Below, one piece after another: positions 45,382 through 56,602 of a DNA stretch of 64,000 nt. This stretch comes from Allomyces arbusculus. Its lineage: Eukaryota; Blastocladiomycota; Blastocladiomycetes; Blastocladiales; Blastocladiaceae. The position numbers and the translations under genes were made by a program. Location of the stretch: contig JADHYV010000050.1 of NCBI GenBank assembly GCA_027604705.1, positions 100,878-164,877 of the forward strand, read 5' to 3'. The notes under the pieces were generated by a model. That model saw only the letters and a list, made by a program, of their open reading frames with translations, did no database searches and was not told the DNA's origin. Each line of letters starts with the position of its first letter. The stretch's first letter is position 1.

Positions 45382-46666
45382 ATGGCGACGCAACAGGACG
45401 CGACCACCTCGCAGCTGGGCGTGCACGACGCCGAGCCCACTTCACCACCTGTACCCGCACCACCAGCACCCCGCGCAGGCGTTCTGCTGGAACTGCCTGA
45501 AGAGCTGCTCGAAAATGTGATTCTCGCGCTCGCGCCGCGCGAGATGATGCGGTTTGCCCGGGTTTGTGGTGTCGATGTCGCAGGTCGCGTCGCATTCTTG
45601 AGCATCACTTGACCGGGCTTTGTTTTGGCGTAGACCTGCCGGAAAGTCTACAATCTCTGCCATCAACCGCACGTCTGGTCTCAGCTTTGCTGGCGCGTCG
45701 GGTGCGCACCGGACGAGGTCGACAAAGTGTTGTCGACTCTGGCCGCGTCGTCGGCGCCTGCGTCCTCAGAGGACACGCCACGCACCGAGCAAGATCAGGC
45801 AGCAGAGGTGGAGAAGCAAAATGCGGCCGTATGCGTGCTCAAGGCGCTGTTTGCCGAGCAAAGTGCGCCAATTTCGAGTCACTCGTTTGTCTTCGCAGAT
45901 TGATATTCACTGACTGGCTCCCCGAATCCAGCGGTTCCTCGCCGTCTCGCTGCGTACGAAATGGAGGGCGCCTGGCTCGAGGCCGACTACAATGCGCCGC
46001 GTGAGGACCCGATGAGCTGCACCGGCACCGTGCTCCGGACCAACGTGTGGTGGTTGGATGTACGTCACCCTTGCTCCCCTTGTTCACCCCCGCAACCAAA
46101 CTGACTCCCTTGGCCCGGTGCGTCGCTAGCTCTCAACGTCCCTCATCGTGCCAAATGGCACTTGGGACATCCTCGCGCGCCTGCGCGGCCCAACCAATCA
46201 CTGGTACGGCGCGTTTCCAGACGTGACCGTGACGCTCACCGTCGAGTACCCGCGGCACGGCGCGCGCCCGACAAGCGAAACAACCTGGCATCTCGCCCAG
46301 ACCTTGACGGTGCGCGTCAGGACGGGCACGTTCCCCTCGATCGAGTTCGCGCATTGGCGGCACCCGCTCGGCCCTGTGGAAATTCGCTCGCCCGTCGGGT
46401 ACGCGCGCGTCACGTTCAACATGTTCGACCACGACACGTCCACATTCAAGTCGGGCATGTGCATTGATTACATCGAGGCCGTGCGGACCGGCGAGGAGCG
46501 GCCCGTGCACTGGAGCGATAAGCGGCCGCGTGTGCCGGGGAGTACGCCGGCGCCGTGGGAGCGGCGGAATATGGCGGCGATGCGGGAGTTGGAGGAAACC
46601 ACAACGACGCCACCACCGCCGCCACCGACGGTGACGGACGGGCAGGACGTGTGCGTGATCATGTAA
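45382..46666 (+). CDS. F-box protein with PP2-like C-terminal half and CaaX prenylation motif
   Basis: Four exons (45382-45561, 45634-45862, 45932-46059, 46130-46666) splice in phase to 357 residues. An F-box lies at about residues 33-85 (LLELPEELLENVILALAPRE, then ARTCRKVYNLCHQPHVWSQL). The second half (ADYNAPREDP, TNVWWLD, VPNGTWDILARLRGPTNHWY, FDHDTSTFKSGMCIDYIEAV) resembles the lectin-like region of F-box/PP2 proteins. The protein ends in a Pro/Thr linker and CVIM at the stop, a textbook farnesylation CaaX box. It is likely a membrane-anchored SCF substrate receptor. The first intron is 72, the second 69 and the third 70 bases. Confidence 0.8.
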
Positions 46667-47005
46667 TCCTTTGATCGCTATCAGAGCGTTTAATTTTGGC
46701 ACAGGGTGGATTTGCTCTTGTTCCAACAGGTCGCCTCGAAAAACAGCAACGCCCTCATACGCCAGAGACTCAAAATCACAGCGGGAAAATTGCACCTTAC
46801 ACACGCGTGTCGGATGCCATGTTGCTGGCGGTGATGGATCCCCGCCGCGTTTCGTACCACTCGGGAGTTCGTTGCTCGGGCTGCGGCTTTTGCATCAACC
46901 GAACAACGCGCGGGTCAAAGTACTCGGACTCTGATTTGCCATGGTGGTAGTAGAGTGGCGGCACTTGTCTGACTGGACCAGCCCACTGGCGTGCTTCAAA
47001 CGATC
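46667..47005. other. Intergenic, left border of the virus-like cluster
   Basis: No convincing gene was seen. A short Cys-containing frame (SGVRCSGCGFCINRTTRG near 46870) ends at 46948 but has no family match. Confidence 0.35.
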
Positions 47006-50000
47006 CTATTCATGATTGATGGTGCGGTGTGTACAGGGGATACAGCTCGTCAAAGTGCTGGACACACAACGTAGGCTGCCGCTCCGTCCACTGTTCGCTG
47101 TAGTGGTCGTTGTTGAAGGACCTGACGCGGTCCCGACCGGACAGCGGCGAGCACGGTCCGGGGGTTTGCGATGCCCTGCTTGACGACGACAGTGGACGGA
47201 CCACGATGGTGGTGTTGACGACGTTGTAGTTGCGGTCGACCCGCAAGGTCCCTTGGATGGCGATCGGGTCAGGGCACAGGTACTGCACCGTACCGCACAC
47301 GGTCGTGCCCCAGTACGAAAAGTACTGCGAAATGTCCGCGAGGTCAACGGTGATCTTGGCGAGCAAGCTGACTTCGCTGTGCACGGCAATGGATCGTGAC
47401 TGTTGGCGCGCCACATGTTCAGGGGCGGACGCTCCAGGTACGTTCGGAGCTCAGCGTATTGATGCTTGTCGAGGGGCGGATCGAGGATGAGGGGGACCCG
47501 CGACAAGACGGCAGGGTTTGCATTGACCGCTTGTTCTTGAGACAGCGCCACATCTTGGTACTGAGTGAACGTTACGGCGATTGTGCTGGGAGTTGTATCC
47601 ACGAGTTAGCGATGGACATCGCCAAACACTTTGCGGACTTGACGCTCAAGGTCATCGGTGGCCGGATGCAGGATCTGGTTCACGACGTGCTGGTAGTGGG
47701 TCGCTCCTGTAGGCAGATAGCCATTGCTGTCCCGCTGGCACTCTACAATCAACACGTTGCGGTAATACCTGCCCGTCATCTTGAGGCACGATCCATTGTC
47801 GACGGAGGATCCCAGGTCGTCGAATTGGAGCGTGAACAGGTGCCGCATGTTCCGGCCATTGTCCCTGGGCACAAGGGCTGGCTTGGGATGGACTGCTGCA
47901 AGGTCCCGGGCCCAGTTGCGGTACCCCACCCATGGTCTGTACGGCGGACTGATCGTCCGAATGAGATCAACAAGGCTGTCTGTGTCGTCCTCGATCAACG
48001 TCAGAAGACCGGACGGAGTCCCATGATGAAGTCCGTACGATTCGTGAAAGGCATCCAGGACGTCGTGGCTGGGACGGTCGTCCCTGATGAGCCGGATCCG
48101 ACGGTACGCCGAGGACTCCCGCCAGGACTTGACGAGGTCCATGGGCCCGCCGCCATGCTGGAGTCCGGCTCCTGCCAGTGCAAGTGACGCCTGGTTCATT
48201 TGTGCTACGGCCCGGTTGGTCTCCTTGACAAGATAGTCAGTCAGCCCCGGGTACTCTTCTGGAGGCAGGTTCTTGGCAGCGCCGAGGACCCGCTGGGGCA
48301 ACACGTTGGCAACACCGCGTACGACTTGTGCCAAGTCCCGTAATGTGTCCAGGACACCTTGTACTGTTTCCCGTTGCGGATCTGGTTGACGGAGTCCGCG
48401 ATGGGCCTTGTCTGTCAGGTCGGCCGGGACGCACGTCATGGTCCAGGTCAAATCCATGGCTGCACTGGCCATGTCGCCGAGTGGGTCCTTGATGTCCTGC
48501 GCTGGTGGAGCAGTCAACAAGGGTTTCAGGACAGCGTCCCCGGCGTCCACGTCCTGCACGTCAAAGATTCTCTGGATGATGCCGTCCGCGTCTGTGTGCG
48601 CAGAGTACATGGTCTGGAGCACGGGCATGTCCGCTGGATTCCAGAGATTTGTCTTGGAGTACATCTCAATGGCGGAGACCGTGTTGATCATCTCGCGGAT
48701 GTACGTGTCAGCGGAGATCGAATCGTCGTCCACCAGTGCTCCCAGGAGGGCTGTCACGCCGGACATGACCGTGGATTTGTATGCGTGGGCGTCAATGAGG
48801 TCCGGGGTGTCCAGCCCTGACAGGACCGCGTCAGTGACTGGAGGGGCGACATGGAGCTTACCTGCCAGGGCGCGGAGGAGACTATCTCACTGGAGTCGTG
48901 GACGCACTGGTCGAACGCATATCAGCGTGTTCGCCTGGCAGACATCCGCACTTGTCCGCACGTACTTGACAAAGTGCTAGAAGACTTGGGTCTTTATTTC
49001 CTTTCCGTACGCTTCACCCGCCATGACGTGCGTCGCGGCGGCCTTTTTGCATGCATTCAAGAATGTCGTACTGGCCGTCTGACTGGACTGCTGCAGGGGG
49101 ACAGTAAAGTCTTGGAGGATGCGCTGATCTCCAGAGGCCTTTCGGATAGCCTCCAGGCATTGCTGCACGTCTCTGGAGACGGTACTGGCGTTGTGTCGCT
49201 GGTCTGGGATCAGCTGGACAATGATGGGGTCGTGGATGCTTGGCAGATCCAGAATCGTCTGCGCATTGGTGACATTGTGCTCCAGGACGTCAGCTTTGAG
49301 CAACGCGGACGTCGGGGCACTGGCGCGATGAGAGGTGCTCAAGACATCCTGAATGGTGGTTTGCAGCGGTGTGCGGAGATCAAGCGCAGTTGCGTTCGCA
49401 GGCGGGGCCGGTACATTGGCTGCCGGCGTTGGCTCTGTCACGCTGACTGGGACCATATTGACATTGACCGTGTCCTGCTGTACGGTGTTGTGGCTCGAGA
49501 ACAGGTAGGCCGCTGTACCGGCCGCCAAAATGAAGCCTACGCCCAGCAGGATATTGCCTGGGGTCAGACCGTGGATTGCCTTTTTGGAGACGTGGACGGT
49601 TGTGCTGCGTGCTCGCGTCTGGACTGGATTGGGTCTGTCATGGGACGGGACTCGATCCGCCGACAAGGTCACCGTGGAATTCGTGGACATTGAACTTGTC
49701 GAGACTGGTGATGTCTCAAGGGAGTCGGGGAGCGGGACCGATTTGGGGATGCGGATGAGGGTCGGCGTTTGATCAGCAGGACTTGCCGGACGCGACGGTA
49801 CAGGAATGCGGATCGTGGGCAGTTTCGGACGCTGCACTGGACTGGGCGGACGCGACGGTACATCAGAAATACGGACAATGGTCGGTGACCGGACTGTGGA
49901 GGGACGCAGCATCGGACTGGACGGGCTCGACGGTGGGAGCAGCACTTTTGAAGAAACAGGACTTGATGTTACGTGGACTCTCAACGGCGAGAACGTCCTT

Positions 50001-50526
50001 GCGTGGGCTCGTGGACTTTGTTCCACGGGACTTGCTGGATGCGACGGTGGGAGCGGGACATTGTACGGTAAGGGCATGCACACCTCTGGACTCTGGACCT
50101 GATTCTTGGCCGCATCATAGTAGAACTTTGAAGTGGCCCCCGTCGCCAAGAGCGTCACATGGACGACGGGGCTGTGTCCGGGACTTGGAAACGTCACCTC
50201 AAAGTCGGACGGTGGATCCGGACCAGGACCGTCTGGGGGTGCGGCGCGAGGATCTTTTTAGTGAACCAAAGGAAGGCTCACCGAGACGTGGACGGACGTC
50301 GCGGACGTCTTCCGCGCATTAGCGACTGCAGAAACACGGGCCCATCCGTGACCAGTTGCCATTGGCTCTGGATGATCCTGGTGTGTGGTGAGTGTCTCGG
50401 TCCCTGTCGTCGTCGTCCGGGCTCCCTGGATCACCTTGGATGCGCGCCTTGGACGGTCCTTGGCTGGCGTAAGCAGGGACCGTGATCGTGTCTTCCGTTT
50501 GCTTTTGTGATTGGTCCGCAGGGTCA
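47006..50526 (-). pseudogene. Long membrane-protein reading frame with four in-frame stops
   Basis: From an ATG at 50526 a single leftward frame runs about 3.1 kb with only four stops: TAA 50258-50260, TAG 48977-48979, TGA 48887-48889 and TAA 47606-47608. Near 47410 a frame change leads to a final segment ending at 47010 (VDLADISQYFSYWGTTVCGT). The N-terminus is basic (TLRTNHKSKRKTRSRS). It is followed by a Pro/Ser-rich stretch with repeated PSRPPSPVQRP-type units and one clear transmembrane helix (NILLGVGFILAAGTAAYLF, near 49520). A large helical domain follows (47606-48766; MSGVTALLGALVDDDSISAD). No family was recognised. Alternatively it represents four or five separate small genes that happen to share a frame. 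Confidence 0.5.
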
Positions 50527-50601
50527 TGGTCGCCCGGCGCTCCTGGAGTCGGCGATACATTTACTGTGTGCCTCGAAAAAGACGCCTGTTGGGCCAATTA
50601 A

Positions 50602-52540
50602 GTGACTGGAACGAAGGATGGTCACCTTTTCCTGACAGTGGATGTGGAGTTCCTGACACATTACGAGTTGAAGTCCGAGGCAGGCACGCAGACCCATTTG
50701 TGGTCCGTACCAAAGTTCCGGGACAAGCTTCTGAGCATCCCCAAGGATCAACTCGAGATGTTTACCGGCGGTACGTCGAGGACATTGCCCGGTCGGGCCA
50801 GGACGTGACGGAGGATCCGGCGAGCTCATGGATCACACCCACGGGGACTTTATGGACGCGCACGTGTACCGGATCACCCACCCGGAGACGTTCCAGCGCA
50901 AGACCGACTTGACCCTCGACGACGTGATGGCCACGTCCATTTTCGCCGAGGACGCGGAGCAGGAAGTCGTCTTGCGGGATGATCTTGATAGCATGATTGA
51001 CCTCGTGTCGGAGCGGCAGCTGGAGCAACTCCAAAACAATGCCGTGCCGTGGACGAGTGGGTTCACTGAAACGGTGTCGTGGCTCCTTCAGCGCTTCAAC
51101 CACGTCCTGGATCCAAGCAAGGGCAAGATCTTCCCCGGTGCCTGCGCCGTGTTTCCGCTGACGACCAGGGATTGTCTCCACGCTAGGCGCGCCCATCGGT
51201 CCAATCATCAATTTCTCAAGGTGACCTCCGGCGGCGCGTCCCAGATGTGCCACTCGTGCCGTTGCAAGGTCGCGACAAAGAAAGTCTCGAAACTACCGGT
51301 GGGCGTCCGCCGAGAGCTCGTTGCGGCTGGGTCATTGTTACGGAGACACTTGGCACAGTGGATCCCAGCCCGGCCGCACCGCGTCCCACGCCCGCGCCAG
51401 CCTTGGATTTGACGTCAAGGGACATCGTGGGTAGTGTGACGGTCACAGATGATCCGTACACGAGCGAGGACAAGCGAAGCGCCATCCGGCATGAGATGGT
51501 GGCATTTGTGGCCAAGTTCCCCGAATCCATTGAGGACTTGGATCAGCAACCGTGCAACTGGGTCCAGTCCCCAATCGGGTACCACGTCGATCTCGAGCAG
51601 CATTGGTGTGCAGTGTGCCGCGAGACGCACGCCAATCCCCAGTGCGCGTTCAACGTCGTCGAGAACGGGAAAATGTACATCTCTTGCTTCCAGCGCCGGT
51701 ACATTGTTTTTCCCGAGGATGCCCAGCCATGCATGTCGGAGCTGAAGCGGAACGTCCTCTACTTCAACGCCAACGTGAGCATCCAGCAGACCATTGTGAA
51801 CAACTACGCGTCCGTGGACGAGGTCGACTTTGCCTTTGACAAGATCCAATTCACGGACGACCCCACCTTGGACGACCTGCTCTATGACGCCTTGACGACG
51901 CCCACGTACAGTATTGCCCGATGGTATCTGGCCCGCGAACGGTTCAACTATGTCAGCCAGGGAGTGTGGTACGAGTTCAAGGACCATTACTGGGTGGAGG
52001 ACCGCGTCCAGTCCTTGATCGTCTTTCTGTCCACGGTCGTGGCACCTTTCTTCCGCCTCGTCAAGGAGCTCGGCGATTGATCTCGCGTTTCTTCACGGGA
52101 ACTACGTCACGTCAGAAGAAACACTTCGATCATTGAAGCCACTTCTCAACCGGAGATTTTCTCCGGTTGTCACCCCGTGCGATTTTGAGGAAATCGGCGG
52201 TGAGTTTGCAGGCCCGGACACACAGGAATCTGAAGAGGATGCGCTTGCCACCGCAAGCTCCAACGAGTACGCCTGGGCCAACGTGAACAATGGTCGCGCG
52301 CTGTACTGTTCCCTGGCCATGTTTGACGCAAAGATTTTGCCCCATATTCGCGGCGGCATCGCGCCGATTGTTCGCCGGTGCAAGGCGGCTGCAGGGACGC
52401 TGGTGGAGATCGGGTCGCCGGCGGCAATCGACCTCACGTTGCGGAACACGGCAAACATTCAGGATCTAGTCGACGACGTCCCGGCTGCGGCCGAGGCTAT
52501 CCTTGCGCATGAACAGCACGTGAAGGAGACTCGCGCCAGT
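50602..52540 (+). pseudogene. PrimPol/D5-type primase remnant, frame-broken
   Basis: Four consecutive coding blocks alternate between two frames. Block 1 (50602-50790) has HLFLTVDVEFLTHYEL, where DVE could be the AEP/PrimPol motif I (DxE). Block 2 (50828-51300) ends with TTRDCLHARRAHRSNHQFLK, then GGASQMCHSCRCK and KLPVGVRREL. This has the spacing of the PrimPol/UL52 zinc site. Block 3 (about 51300-52080) has a second Cys/His cluster (HWCAVCRETHANPQC) and SIARWYLARERFNYVSQGVW, then YEFKDHYWVEDRV, a D5-N-like signature. Block 4 (52076-52540) reads IDLAFLHGNYVTSEETLRSL. No superfamily-3 helicase motifs follow. It would make primers or restart replication in the parent element. It is not expected to work now. 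Confidence 0.5.
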
Positions 52541-53357
52541 GGTTGGCGTCCAGGCGCCTCAGCGGGCCCTCGTCGATCAATCCAATCAATCCGAGGGCAC
52601 GCTCACCATCTTTGTGGACCCCAGCGACGGGCCGTCCAGAGCTCTGGTGGATGGTGGGAACGCGACCACAGATGAGGTGGAGAGGCTGCATGTGCTTTAC
52701 TTTTGGCATGACCCTGGACACAAGACGGTCAAGTTTGGGATCCCACGTGCAGGCAACATCGGAGACCGCGACGATCACTACCGCACTGAGCACCCTGGGC
52801 TGGTCCGACAATACAACCTGTTTGCGGTGTGCCTTACGGCAATCAAGGAAGCCGAAAAGAATTTCAAGCAGATTACCCGGGACAGGTGCGTCAACGTGTA
52901 TGCCCGCAGTCACGAGTGGATCAGTGAAAGGATGATGTCCGAATACATCCACAAGGCGATCAAGGACATCCAGCCAAAGTATGTCGTTATGACCAAATGC
53001 GCGTCGCCGACGAGAGCGGAACTTTCGGAGGACGAGTACAAGTCTGTCCAGCGAGAGATCAACGCCCAGGGTTTACAGTCGGAACTTGAGGAGCGTATAG
53101 CACGGTTGCAGCAATCACTGCGTGAGGATGACGCTGCTTCCAGGGCCCGCACGGCAGAGATCGAGGCGACGTCCCTGACCCGCACGGGAGAGATCAACGC
53201 CCGCACTGCAGAGGTCAACGCCCGAACTGCAGAGGTCAACGCCCGCACTGCAGAGGTCGAGATGAAGTCTAAGGTCATCAGCAACCTTTACGAAAAGCTC
53301 CTGAGCACAGGTGACATGGCCATCCTGGACATTATCTGCAAGCTCAAAGGTGCGTGA
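52539..53357 (+). CDS. T5orf172/GIY-YIG-like protein with coiled-coil repeats
   Basis: A 272-codon frame without an early ATG begins where the primase block ends, so it may have been fused to it or lost its start. The segment VLYFWHDPGHKTVKFGIPRA, then HPGLVRQYNLFAVCLTAIKE, resembles T5orf172 (MUG113-type GIY-YIG-like) domains common in viral Bro/KilA-related proteins. The C-terminal third is a predicted coiled coil with a Thr-Ala-Glu-Val-Asn-Ala-Arg unit repeated three to four times (53190-53260). The domain call is by pattern only. Confidence 0.4.
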   Translation: MVGVQAPQRALVDQSNQSEGTLTIFVDPSDGPSRALVDGGNATTDEVERLHVLYFWHDPGHKTVKFGIPRAGNIGDRDDHYRTEHPGLVRQYNLFAVCLTAIKEAEKNFKQITRDRCVNVYARSHEWISERMMSEYIHKAIKDIQPKYVVMTKCASPTRAELSEDEYKSVQREINAQGLQSELEERIARLQQSLREDDAASRARTAEIEATSLTRTGEINARTAEVNARTAEVNARTAEVEMKSKVISNLYEKLLSTGDMAILDIICKLKGA

Positions 53358-53821
53358 TGGGGACCGTCCGCGAGATCTACAAGGACAGCCCGGGGATCCT
53401 TGTGGGATGTCCACGTCCGCCCGGGATCACGGGGACTTTCTCACGTCCAACACAACAGGCCATCCAATTCGCCGTCCGAAGATTGTCTCATGGACAGATC
53501 CCGTTCTGGATCGTTCTGTCCAGGATCCAGGAACGTTCCCCCACGTCCCCATCTGGTCCGGCGAGTCCGGCGTCCACAGTCCCGGGATGGATCGATCCGT
53601 TATCCCAAACCCTACTCATCGCCCCCTCGCGCTACCTACGCTGGTGGATCGTTCGCTGTGACGTGGATGACTTGGGATGCTTGGATTGCACTGACGTGGG
53701 AGGTCGCAGAAGATGAATAAAAGGTCGTCGCCGCCGCGTGCATCGTGAGTTCCGCGCTTGGTCCAGCACCAGCTGCACGCGCGCTTGTCAGTCAGTAATT
53801 CCGTCCTCGCAAATCACCGTC
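53358..53821. other. Intergenic; right border of virus-like cluster
   Basis: No gene was supported. The stretch is rich in GGAC/GTCC words (CTACAAGGACAGCCCGGGGA near 53380) also seen in the repeats at 61.5 kb. An AATAAAAG element at 53714-53721 lies about 105 bases before the next start codon and could be its TATA box. Confidence 0.35.
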
Positions 53822-54872
53822 ATGCAACTCACTCCACGACCAGCCCAACAAGCCGTTGCTCCCCGACCTGCTGCCGGTGCCCCCGCTCCACGTCCACCGG
53901 CTGGCGCGGTTGTGGCCCCTCCTCCCCGCCAAGCCTACGCTCAGATCGTCCGCGCCGCGTTCGGGTTGCCGATTTCCGGTGGTGCAACAGAGCCCAACGC
54001 CGGCCCTCTTGCGAATGGAAACAATACTGCGGGTCCTGTAGCAGCCGGACCAACTGCCGCGCCAGTGGGGCCGCAACCGGCCAGGCCAAGTGATGCGGCA
54101 ATTGCAGTCCGGCCGGGGGCGCCCGTTGGTCGCGTTGGACCAGCGGCGACACAAGTGCCCGTTGCTGGAAACGGCTCGGCAGGTATAGTCTCGTCCCATT
54201 GGCCTATCGACTTGTGGAGTCAGATCATGAAAGAAAAGAGCGCTCACTGACGCGTCTGCGGATGCCGGCTTACCGACACGGATAGATGCTGTCCTTGAGG
54301 ACGTCTATTACCCCCGCAATAGCGCCTTGGCGGCCCTCGAGCCGCTCAATACGAATGCAAGTCTCAGCGCCCTCATCAATTCCGTCGCTGTCAGCAAGTG
54401 CACAGGGCTTTCTCTCGAGCATCTCGACGAGCAATTTGTTGTACCAGCATACATTGCTTTGGGGTATGATGAGTACGGCTCGACCGTGGCGACTCGTGCC
54501 GATTTGCCGAGCTGGACGAGAGCGTACAAAGAGCACCAGGTGCAGGCGCGTGCGATCCTCGGCCAATCGGTCAACCTGTCGACCAATTTCCAAGTTCATG
54601 AATGGAAAAGCGCCTTATGGCAGGTGACCGACATGAACCAGCTGCGTGAAATTGCCATGCATCTATCTCACGTGTACGTGCTCCGAATGCTCGAGGCCGG
54701 CCGCACGAATCACAGTCAGATCGCCACTTCATTGCGCGGTCGACAGTATTTGGCGCTTCTCATGCAACAGACGACCGAATCGAAGCACTTGAATTTCGCG
54801 CAGCAGAGCATTGGGCCAGTTCTTGAGTACGCTCTGCGCCTGCTTTCGAGTAGTAACCACATTCACATTTAG
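53822..54872 (+). CDS. Unknown protein, Pro/Ala-rich N-terminus plus helical domain
   Basis: The ATG at 53822 (MQLTPRPAQQAVAPRP) opens exon 1 (to 54182). A 103-base intron (GTATAG...GGATAG) leads to exon 2 (54286-54872), in phase, for 315 residues. The N-terminal 120 residues are Pro/Ala/Gly-rich. The second half is a helical domain with ALGYDEYGSTVATRADLPSW and REIAMHLSHVYVLRMLEAGR, ending in SSSNHIHI. No signal peptide or membrane segment was seen. I do not recognise the family. It follows directly on the virus-like cluster but has a host-type intron. Confidence 0.6.
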
Positions 54873-55491
54873 TTTCTTCGGCCCATGCCACGGTTTTTCT
54901 TGTTGTTTCTCCTGTGAATGACCCCTCAGCGATGCTCTGTTTGATGTCTGCCGTTGGATTCAATTTGTTGATCTGTGCATAAATTTATTGTCTATTTCTC
55001 GAAAAACACCCAATATGGCCGCATTTCTTTGTGGTGCGGAAGCAGCCTTTGTTTCTCCACCCAATTCTATTCTCGTGGCCGGAGCTGTGATGTCAGGCTG
55101 ATAGCACGCCACGCTGGCAGGTGTTGGTTGCCCGTTCAACGCCATTATCAGAAGAAGACTACTCGGCCGAATGAGCACAAGTAGCGCACGTCGCACGACA
55201 AGGCGACGCCATTTGGTTTCGAGGGCCAAAAAAGAGAAAGACAATTGAAGCTATAAATGGAATGCTGGGGATTAATCGAGCGCCCCTCCTGGCGCCTGTT
55301 TCATGCTCAGGTAGGAAATCAGTCCACAACAACAAGCACTTTAGGGAGATCTGCATTTACTCCTTGACTGAGTGCGTGCCGCGCAATACCTATTTGAAGT
55401 CATGTCTTCGCGGCAGTAACAAAATACAATATTCAAACTGCTCTCAAATGTAAAATACACGAATAAATCTCAAGGTCCTTCAACGGCCAGC
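54873..55491. other. Intergenic between convergent genes
   Basis: The stretch is AT-rich, no gene was seen, and it holds two 3' ends. AATAAA-like elements occur on both sides (for example 55460s). Confidence 0.45.
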
Positions 55492-56602
55492 TCAAAACGG
55501 TAAAGCAAACTGGCCTGATTCGCCAACAATCGTCCACGTCGACCCAAGCACATCAAAATCAAACAGCGCGTCCACCGTTCCATCTGTCTTGGCCCGCGCT
55601 CGGATCCAGCGACTGGCCGATTCACCCTGCGACTTGAACTCGCACCGCAGGCGCACCGTGTCGCCAACCCGCACATACCCGTCATTGACCGCACCCGAAA
55701 ATGCGGGCTCCACCTTGAACTGCTCGCGCCAACTCTCATTCCCCGAAACCTGCACGTTCTCGGCCCCGACGTCGCGCTTGGACAAGCGCATACACGTGTC
55801 CTTGAGCTTGATAAAAATCGCGGCGCCATACTTGATCCCGTCCGTCAAGTTGGCGGCGCCTCCAATTGCAGGCGACATGGTGAACCGCATATTGCCATAG
55901 ATGGTGGTCCCGTCGGCCCGAACTGTCCACGCGCCAGGATTGCTCCGGTCGACACGCAAGAGCAGGCCGTATTGGGTGGACACGAGGGCAATCGGCGTAT
56001 TGGCGGTGACGATAGGGTTGGTGCGGTTGAATGCCGTCTGGAAACGCAGAAGGTAGAGCGCTGGGGCAGCGGGAAAGGCTGTAATGATACGCTGGTAAAT
56101 GAAGAGGAGCCGATTCGTGGCATTTTGCATCGACTGGATATCGGCCAAGGTCATTTCCTGGTACTGGCGCGTGGACAAGAACATTTTGATCTGCAGAACG
56201 CGGCGAGTTTGAGGGATTCGGCGGTTATTTACAGCCAGTATAGATGACAAGGAAAGCCAAGAGCGGCAGTGCCGGCTGCACAAGGAAATTGGTACTTACA
56301 TTATCCACGACTTCAAGCCAGTCCACGGCCAACTCCTGCTGTTCGTGGTTGAGGGTAGTCGCAACGTTTTTGAGATTATTGGCCAGGCCCTCTCCGCGCG
56401 ACACGGCCGTCAGCACATTGCTCAGCAGCAGACGGCAATGCTGCTGCACGACGGGCAGGGGCGACGGTACTGCTTTGGGCGGCTCAGGCGTTTCAGGTTC
56501 GTTCCGACGCCCTGCGGCATTGGCTGCGATGGACATGCCTGTAATCCCCACAATGGCTTGGACAATTGCGGTAAAGATGAGGACTGTTGTCATTTCCACC
56601 AT
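55492..56602 (-). CDS. Unknown single-pass membrane protein
   Basis: The ATG at 56602 gives MVEMTTVLIFTAIVQAIVGI, one N-terminal membrane helix. Exon 1 (56300-56602) joins exon 2 (55492-56190) across a 109-base intron with a perfect GTAAGT donor and CTGCAG acceptor, giving 333 residues. Exon 1 also holds a helical stretch (CRLLLSNVLTAVSRGEGLAN). Exon 2 has a beta-rich region (ADGTTIYGNMRFTMSPAIGG, ESASRWIRARAKTDGTVDAL, ending GQFALPF). No family was recognised. A TATATATA element at about 56782-56790 lies some 185 bases upstream of the start. Confidence 0.65.

Larger units (their letters stand above)
47006..53357. mobile_element. Endogenous DNA-virus-like cluster (decayed)
   Basis: Two convergently bounded, divergently read halves meet near 50.56-50.60 kb. 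The left half (leftward) is one long broken frame for a membrane protein. The right half (rightward) holds primase-type segments and a T5orf172-like protein. Reading frames are dense and intron-poor, unlike the flanking host genes, and both halves carry nonsense or frameshift changes. PrimPol zinc-site and D5-N-like sequences are hallmarks of large and mid-size eukaryotic DNA viruses and of related elements. No capsid, DNA polymerase B or integrase was recognised, and no terminal repeats were found, so the parental group is open. Confidence 0.5.

Noticed and set aside
47606-48766. Intact 386-codon single gene
   Set aside because: It shares frame with upstream and downstream blocks separated only by stop codons, so it is better read as part of a longer broken gene. 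It still could be independent.
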